Source: Acanthaster planci
Lineage: Eukaryota; Echinodermata; Asteroidea; Valvatida; Acanthasteridae
Direction of reading: 5' to 3'
NCBI RefSeq assembly: GCF_001949145.1
Contig: NW_019091425.1
Location: 220,575-284,574 of the forward strand
DNA: 64,000 nt
The notes under the pieces were generated by a model. The model ran no database searches, was not told the DNA's origin, and was given only the letters and a program-made list of their open reading frames with translations. The translations under genes and the position numbers were made by a program. This document shows, one piece after another, positions 48,396 to 64,000 of the stretch. Each line of letters begins with the position of its first letter. Positions within the stretch are counted from its first letter, which is position 1.

Positions 48396-49444
48396 TACTT
48401 GTTCCACTTAAGGCCTCTCTCCAAATCACGTTGCTTTGAATCTCCCTTTTGAACATCAACATGAAAATCATTTGTGTAATTTTGTTTTCTTCTATTATTT
48501 TCACACTTTGTTTGGCAAGGTATAGAAATCTCCAAATTGAAGGATGCCCCAATCTGTAATTCTGAAAGTTTGATTCTCTTCAGGCTTTCTGGCATAAATC
48601 TCGAAAAAAATGATAGTGTTGTCTTTTTGAAAGACAGTCAAAATGGATCTAGAACCATTTCGGGGGGGGGGCACAATTGTTTATAGTGGACCAAAAGTTT
48701 GAAACATTTCTCATATAACTTTTAGTGGCCTTTCTGAGGGTTGAGGCTACATTTTGGGGCTCTTTACACATTTGTGGAACAAAGGGGAATAAAATAGACT
48801 AAAAATTCTTTCTCTCGTTGATTTTTTTATTCTTTTTTCGGGGGGGGGACATGACCCCTTGCCCACCCCTGTCTGTCCTTTGTCAAATTTGAGCAAGTTA
48901 ATTATTGGTGTCTACAAATTGTGCGTTTTCCTCTACTTTGACACAGTTTAACCTTTTGTCTCCTCCCCAACTTAACTAAATGTGACCCCTTCCAGCTTTC
49001 TTTCCAACCCCCTGCTCTGCACTTTCACTGAACAGATCGGAGTCAGAACTTCCATACACGTCCAACTTTCGTATGGAATCTTGCGAGCGAGAATTTCCAG
49101 AAACAAGACAGCAGTCACGACCCGACAGACCGAATCAAAGCGGCGCGTGGCACGTTCAGGGTCCACACGTCAATCAATTCCCAGTCTCCTTTCTATGATG
49201 CATGGCCAGCCGTTCATGTCCCCTGCATTCACGCGGGAAGTTCCGCCAGTATAAATAACACAAATTTTATGGGCTTTAAAAATTGTATACTTCTTTTCCC
49301 TTATGAGGTGCTTGACGGAGTGGAATTCCACAGGGATATTTTTTCTCATGCTACTCGATCCACGGGATGTTGTTATCCATTGTACTTGCTAATTTCATTG
49401 TCTGGGTACCAAACATCACGTGATACCCTCCAGAATTTTTCCCT

Positions 49445-49463
49445 GTAGCTGTATAATAATACT

Positions 49464-49520
<57 letters not shown>

Positions 49521-49870
49521 TAAAGCGCAAATTTTATTCAGTTAAGTTCAAATGCGCTGTACAATGAAGATATATTAAACGTGGTCGAGTCGATGGCATA
49601 CAAGGGTCCTCAGGCAGCCGCCAAACGACCCACATCCACCTGTAGAGAGAAGACAATAAGAAGCAGTTGCAGATTTAGAGGTGTGAGGAAAACCCCCAAC
49701 GAAGAAATTTGTGGGTAAAAATAACGGACTCAGGTGGGGACTGAAAACCTAATCCACATGCGGACCGAGCTGGGAATCGAAACCGGGCTGCAGAGGTGAG
49801 AAGAGAGGAAAGATCTTCTTCGCTTACCCGACTGTCACAAGCTGTAGAGAAAGCCAACCCCAATAACTAA
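49445..49870 (-). mobile_element. tRNA-derived SINE with (TAAA)n tail
   Basis: On the minus strand it reads from a tRNA-like head with B box GGTTTCGATTCCC, through GTGGATTAGGTTTTCAGTCC, to a 3' end GTACAGCGCATTTG ... TTTGCGCTTTATAAA and a long (TAAA)n tail. The head matches the fragment at 11640-11770. Confidence 0.75.
49464..49520. repeat. (TTTA)n tail of minus-strand SINE
   Basis: About 14 ATTT units, forming the 3' tail of the SINE at 49445-49870. Confidence 0.95.
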
Positions 49871-52856
49871 ATACTGATATACTTTGGCAGTTCGTTTAAA
49901 AAAAGGGAAAAGAAAAAATTGTCATTGCTTAAAACAAAGCATGTAATGAAATTTAAAGAGTTGTTTCCATTGGAATGAAATTCAAACCGAATTTAAGTTC
50001 ATCTGAAGCAAAAGGAAAATCTCAAGTATGATTACGTTTAGGAAAAACAGGCCTTATTTTTACCCTATGAAAATGTAACAAGGCTGCAACACTACCGTTG
50101 GCATTGATTTATTGAAACTGTCTTATCTGTGTATGAAGAACTTTTTTTCTAAATGCCAAGCAGTGAAAATTTTTTCAGTGCAGTTAGACCACGACACCTA
50201 GTAAGCCCCCATCACCATCAGCAAAGAATCACTCTCCCTCCACATGCTCTCTGTGCAACTCCAATTATCCTTCAATGTCACGTCGTAATTGCATGTGCCA
50301 CTATAAAAATTCAGTGCTGCCGCCTGACAGCTGTCTATTAGCCCACGTGACCTTGCTGTGACTTTGACCACGCCTACTTTTATATTAGAATACCCTTGGG
50401 CCGCGTCTTGCGCGTGCATGTTGTCTGGCGTCTCAAGTTAAGTGGGCCACGCCATTTAACCTCAAATGGATTGTTTGGCGATGAGAAGATGAGCTGCCAA
50501 AAACAAATTGAACAAATACTTTGCAAAATGTCAACCAACAAAATCCATTTGTGTGGTATGGTGTACGCTGAAGGCAGGACTGGTTCTAAGAAAACAAAAC
50601 ATACTGTAACATTTGATGTCGTTTTGAAGCAACTGGAAACGCACGTGATCTTTCACGTTTTTAAAAATATTCCACATATGAATTTTAAAGAGGAAAAATT
50701 CATTTTAAAACCATTTTGAAACTGATACGCTCACTTGAACTTTAGTGACTTTTCTCCATGTCAAAAACTGAGAATATTTTAAAGGTCCGTATGAACAAAC
50801 ACAAGATCCTATTGCGACCATCTTAAAGGACAAAGCTTTTGATTCGGCATGGATGAAAAAAGAGACCATTTGCTACCTACTTCAAGTTTAAAGATTGATG
50901 TTTATTGTCATTCGTCACAATTGAAGAAATAAATTAAATGTATACTTTCTTAGGGAAGAGTTGTTACAGATGAAATTCACACGTTTAGATGTACAGTTTC
51001 ATCTCTTCCTTTTCGTGTTTTGTTGAATTAACTGAGAATTTATATTCGCAGCTTTTAATCCGAAAAAAACCGATATTCCCCCATTTTAATACATTTTGTC
51101 ACACTCTGTGGTGTAAGGTTATGCTCCTTGTAAATGCACCTGAGTCCAATTTGACTTTATTTTCAATTTTCCCATGTTGCCCTTTTCATGTGGTTTTTTT
51201 TTTGGTGTAAATTACATTGCATGTACATGGAAAAAAATGTGATATCATTTTATGGAGAAATGTCAATACTACAGTCACTTCAGCGCCAAAACTTGCCAGT
51301 AATTTGGATGTTTGGTTTTCTTGGTGATGTCTCTATTTAACAGTACACAACATTAAACAAAGCTTTTTGCTCAAATATTTTCAATGAGCAAAATTTGGGT
51401 TTAACTTTCCGAACCATTCATAGGAGCTACGTATACCAAATTCTGCATGAATGCAGGATTTTTCAAAAGTGCTGACGTGGGGGGCAGGTGTTAAAATCAG
51501 CGACCAAAGACCTTGACCACTGAACCAAAGTTTGCCGTGTTGCATTATGTATTTCTGGACAGAGAATTCGGGATTTAATTGTGAACGAAATTTGCAAAGT
51601 AATATCGGGCACAGGGTAGACTGGGGCTTGGCCACCACAACCTCTTCCATTCAGCTTTGTCTATGACAATACCGACAAAACTTCTTTGTCAAGCACCAAA
51701 AAATGGATTGAACTCAGCCTGAGAATAAGGGCTACCAGATGCCAAGTCCCCTGCAAGCGGAGGGCTGCTGTTAATGTTGGCTACACAAACTCGACTTGCG
51801 CCAAGCTGTCTTGCGGTTTCCACCAACGAGGTGCTTAGCAACTGTTGTAGGCTTCTAGGCAACACTCGATGTATGTGTTCACTGCGCCCACCCAACTCGG
51901 AAATCATTCAACAAGCAGAAAACAATCTCCCAGGGAAATACAATACCGAACAGATCCTTGAGAGTTTTTTGATCCACCTTCACCGGCAACGACTTCAGAA
52001 ACAGGGCAAAAGCATTTCCTGATCAGAAATGCGTTATATTGACAAATAAACATTGTGCACGCATTCAAAAAAAAAATGACGCACGGTCAACTGGAAAATG
52101 AACAACCAGGTATATCAGTGATGACCTTGTTTTATCAACCAAAAAAATGTCGCAGTCAAAAAAATAGCATACGTGGATTTCGCGTAAAATACCGTTTTCT
52201 TCTATTTCTCTTGCATGAACGTAGCTCACGTGCGCAGTCAAAATGAGATACAGCCATACATGTTGCGGCAAGAAAAAAGAACCAATAGACTGTATTCATG
52301 TGTTGGCCATCTTGGATTGAAAGTGAGGATAATTTTTCATTTTTGGAACCTGTGAGGGCCAGTTTACACTAGAATAATTCCAAATTTGTAATAATGACAT
52401 CTAAATATTTTAAGCCATATATAAGATAACATAAAGGTGAGGCTTGGAACCAAAAATAGCCTGGCACCATACCACTGAACACATTAAACCTGTGCTAAAT
52501 ATGATAGATTCATAGAACAAGATTGAAAATGACTTCCCCATGGATAAGATCGTTTGAGTAAGGCAATGATGATCTTCAGACCAACAGAAGGCCACTTGGC
52601 AAGAGACATAAACCAGTATTGAATTACAAGAACACTAACTCTCATGTTCCCAGGCAGTCTCCAACGAGGTCAAGACTAAGCTAATGTGTGCGGGATACCC
52701 TGGATGCAATTACTATTAGGTTGAGCAGAGTAAATTAGTAGAACATCTTTCGCCAGGACACTGACAAAGTCCTTCCATCAGTTTCTCTGTCCACTTTATT
52801 ATTCACCAAAGGTGGACCTACTCAGATTTCTGTTCTTTTATTTTTCCTTCTTGCAG

Positions 52857-53467
52857 GAATCAATACTTCACGATGGAAGCTTGCTAGCCTGGTTCAACAA
52901 ACATCCAGAATTGGAACACCTGACCACTGATGCCAGCCAATGGTTCAGAATTATAAAAACCAGGTACTAGTGCGGCAGCTAGCAAACCTATCGTTCACTT
53001 TGTCATAAAAGCACCAAATTTGGCCACGTATATATTCGCTTAAGGTATTCCCTCAAAATTTACTGAGACACTCATGATTTTCCCCAGGTGAGATGTGGCA
53101 GCCTTATATCAAAACGGCCGCCAAATTGCATATTTATGAATGTCTTAGGAGCTTTTAAGCAATACAGATCACACCCAGGAGTCCAGAGCGTCAAAATGAC
53201 CACCAAATTTACTTTAAACTCCTAAAAGTGTGTATAATATGCTGCGATGCTATTATGAAAATGTCCGAGGGTTTTCTGACCACTGGTTCCTAGATTTCAA
53301 GTTCACGCCCAAAATATATTATCTAGGATAGTTCCGAAATGGCAATTGAATGCTTTCACACATATACTTTTTTTTTTTAATTTTGCAGTACGATTTTTAA
53401 GGGTACTCGGGAAACTGTGTTTTTCTTCAGTAAGGTGCTATGGGTTCATCCTGTATTGTCAGTATAA
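52857..53467 (+). CDS. Candidate last two exons of an unrecognised plus-strand gene
   Basis: Block one (52857-52963, 107 nt) follows a strong polypyrimidine acceptor (TTTTCCTTCTTGCAG) and ends AACCAG|GTACTAG. It is open throughout and reads ESILHDGSLLAWFNKHPELE, then HLTTDASQWFRIIKT plus two bases. Block two (53389-53467) follows a T-rich acceptor (AATTTTGCAG). Continuing the same phase it reads STIFKGTRETVFFFSKVLWV, then HPVLSV and TAA. The joined 62 residues have the look of a small winged-helix-type fold, but I recognise no family. There is no ATG in block one, so upstream exons must exist between 47.7 and 52.8 kb; none was securely found. The gene would converge on PCGF6, whose 3' end is about 190 bp away. 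A chance pairing of open blocks cannot be excluded. Confidence 0.35.
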
Positions 53468-53658
53468 GCACACCACTTATCCAGAACTGTCCAACAAAAC
53501 CACACCCCTTCATCTGCACATGATTTGATACGGGGGCAAGATCACATTGAAAGAGACATTTTCGGTTCTGCAACAGAGGGAAAGGACAGCTTAACTGCAC
53601 ACGTAGGTGGGTAAGAAATTAAACAACTCAGCAGCAAAGGTGAACTGAAAACTGAGCA

Positions 53659-53664
53659 TTTATT
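53659..53664 (-). terminator. Likely PCGF6 polyadenylation signal
   Basis: AATAAA on the minus strand, about 375 bp past the PCGF6 stop codon. The intervening 3' UTR sequence has no other canonical hexamer that I noticed. Confidence 0.5.
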
Positions 53665-54038
53665 CCTCCATGGTCAAAACTTCACAAGTAGATGATTACA
53701 GACGGACTCGTTGACAAGAGGTTTTGCCAATTTACACATTAAAAAATGTACACTTCCTTGCATAGATATTTCTTGCAGTGACAGGTGCCAGCTATTGCAC
53801 AAAGATGTGGGTGGAAGCAAGGTGGGGTGGAGGAAATAATCACAGCACCATTCAGAGACAGCCTCAAGCATCCTGTACAAATATGCAGAGCCTCCTCACA
53901 CATTTGTTGAGATTTGAAAAATGAATGGTATCCAAAACAGAGTAACCTCTTGATTCAGATCACCACAACAAAGTCCAAAATGCTGGCGACGCGACACTCA
54001 GTCTGCCTGTTGCCATGACGGGGTCAGTTTCGTTTTTC

Positions 54039-63789
<9,751 letters not shown>

Positions 63790-64000
63790 CTAGAGAGAAG
63801 TACACAAAAAAAACCACAAATGACCTTAGCGAAACATGTTGTCTTCAGAACCTAAAACTAGCTACTGCACAGTAATAACATGTCCTGAAAATTTGAATTT
63901 AGAAGGGAAATCATAGAATCATTTATTTAGAAAACACTTGCCTTAGAATTTTCAGACCAGAATAGGGTTAGTGCACCACCTGTGCAGCTGTGTACAGAGT

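Larger units (their letters stand above)
47700..52856. other. Region between PCGF3 promoter and plus-strand exon pair
   Basis: It holds the 175-bp Tigger-like MITE, the tailed SINE at 49.4-49.9 kb, long G runs at 48660 and 48840, and modest open frames (50396-50719, 51729-52022, plus strand) with no recognisable domain. A cluster with CACGTG and TGACCT/TGACC half-sites lies at 50343-50373. Confidence 0.5.

Noticed and set aside
48650-48860. Two long G-runs (TTTCGGGGGGGGG) as ends of an element.
   Set aside because: Both are in the same orientation, with no matching flanks or target duplication.
50396-50719. 107-codon plus-strand frame with a lysine-rich C-terminal half.
   Set aside because: No homology recognised and no splice or promoter support.
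51729-52022. 98-codon plus-strand frame ending ILESFLIHLHRQRLQKQGKS.
   Set aside because: It looks protein-like, but there is no donor before its stop, no recognisable domain, and an opposing minus-strand frame of similar length; not enough to link it to the 52.9-kb exons.

Overview
This is animal nuclear DNA. It has spliced protein-coding exons separated by long AT-rich introns with GT-AG borders, no dense ORFs and no prokaryotic signals. A CpG-rich promoter-like patch, tRNA-derived SINEs, hAT and pogo/Tigger-type non-autonomous transposons, and very frequent palindromic TACATG/GTACAT runs suggest a marine invertebrate, possibly a deuterostome such as a lancelet or echinoderm. The species cannot be fixed from the sequence alone.

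Two Polycomb-group RING-finger (PCGF) genes lie in tandem on the minus strand. PCGF3 (PCGF3/5 type) occupies about 47.5 kb down to 3.3 kb. A CpG-rich patch at 47.45-47.7 kb with CCAAT and GC boxes looks like its promoter and untranslated first exon. Coding exons are at 25124-25229, 11267-11363, 5117-5172 and 3323-3388; the C-terminal RAWUL exons were not found and probably lie left of the window. PCGF6 runs from 63789 to 54039: RING exons (63690-63789, 62160-62256), post-RING exons (60724-60779, 59777-59836), a doubtful microexon (57762-57789), then the RAWUL exons (56779-56877, 54814-54894, 54039-54113) ending at a stop codon. Its 5' part is off the right edge. The exon holding the second half of the RING is 97 nt in both genes and the next is 56 nt in both, with identical phases, so the two share ancestral introns. 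Both proteins should be nuclear subunits of variant PRC1 complexes, pairing with RING1/RNF2 to ubiquitinate histone H2A. By human analogy PCGF3 belongs to PRC1.3 and PCGF6 to PRC1.6.

Between PCGF6 and the PCGF3 promoter (47.7-53.6 kb) there are repeats and, on the plus strand, a pair of exon-like blocks (52857-52963 and 53389-53467). They are phase-compatible, end in a stop codon and converge on the PCGF6 3' end. I do not recognise the product.

The most striking observation is a 748-bp hAT-like element (59974-60721) flanked by a perfect 8-bp target-site duplication, ACCTGATG. The duplicated target is the 5' splice site of a PCGF6 exon. The exon therefore now uses a donor whose intron side is supplied by the transposon tip, while the ancestral donor survives at the far end of the element. 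Other mobile sequences include a second hAT-type element with a perfect 8-bp duplication (20766-21074), two Tigger-like elements (41158-41828, 48221-48395), a pair of related unclassified inverted-repeat elements (45539-45757, 58364-58585), several tRNA-headed SINEs, and long near-perfect hairpins at 7.1 kb and 39.5 kb. There is an assembly gap at 8876-9051.
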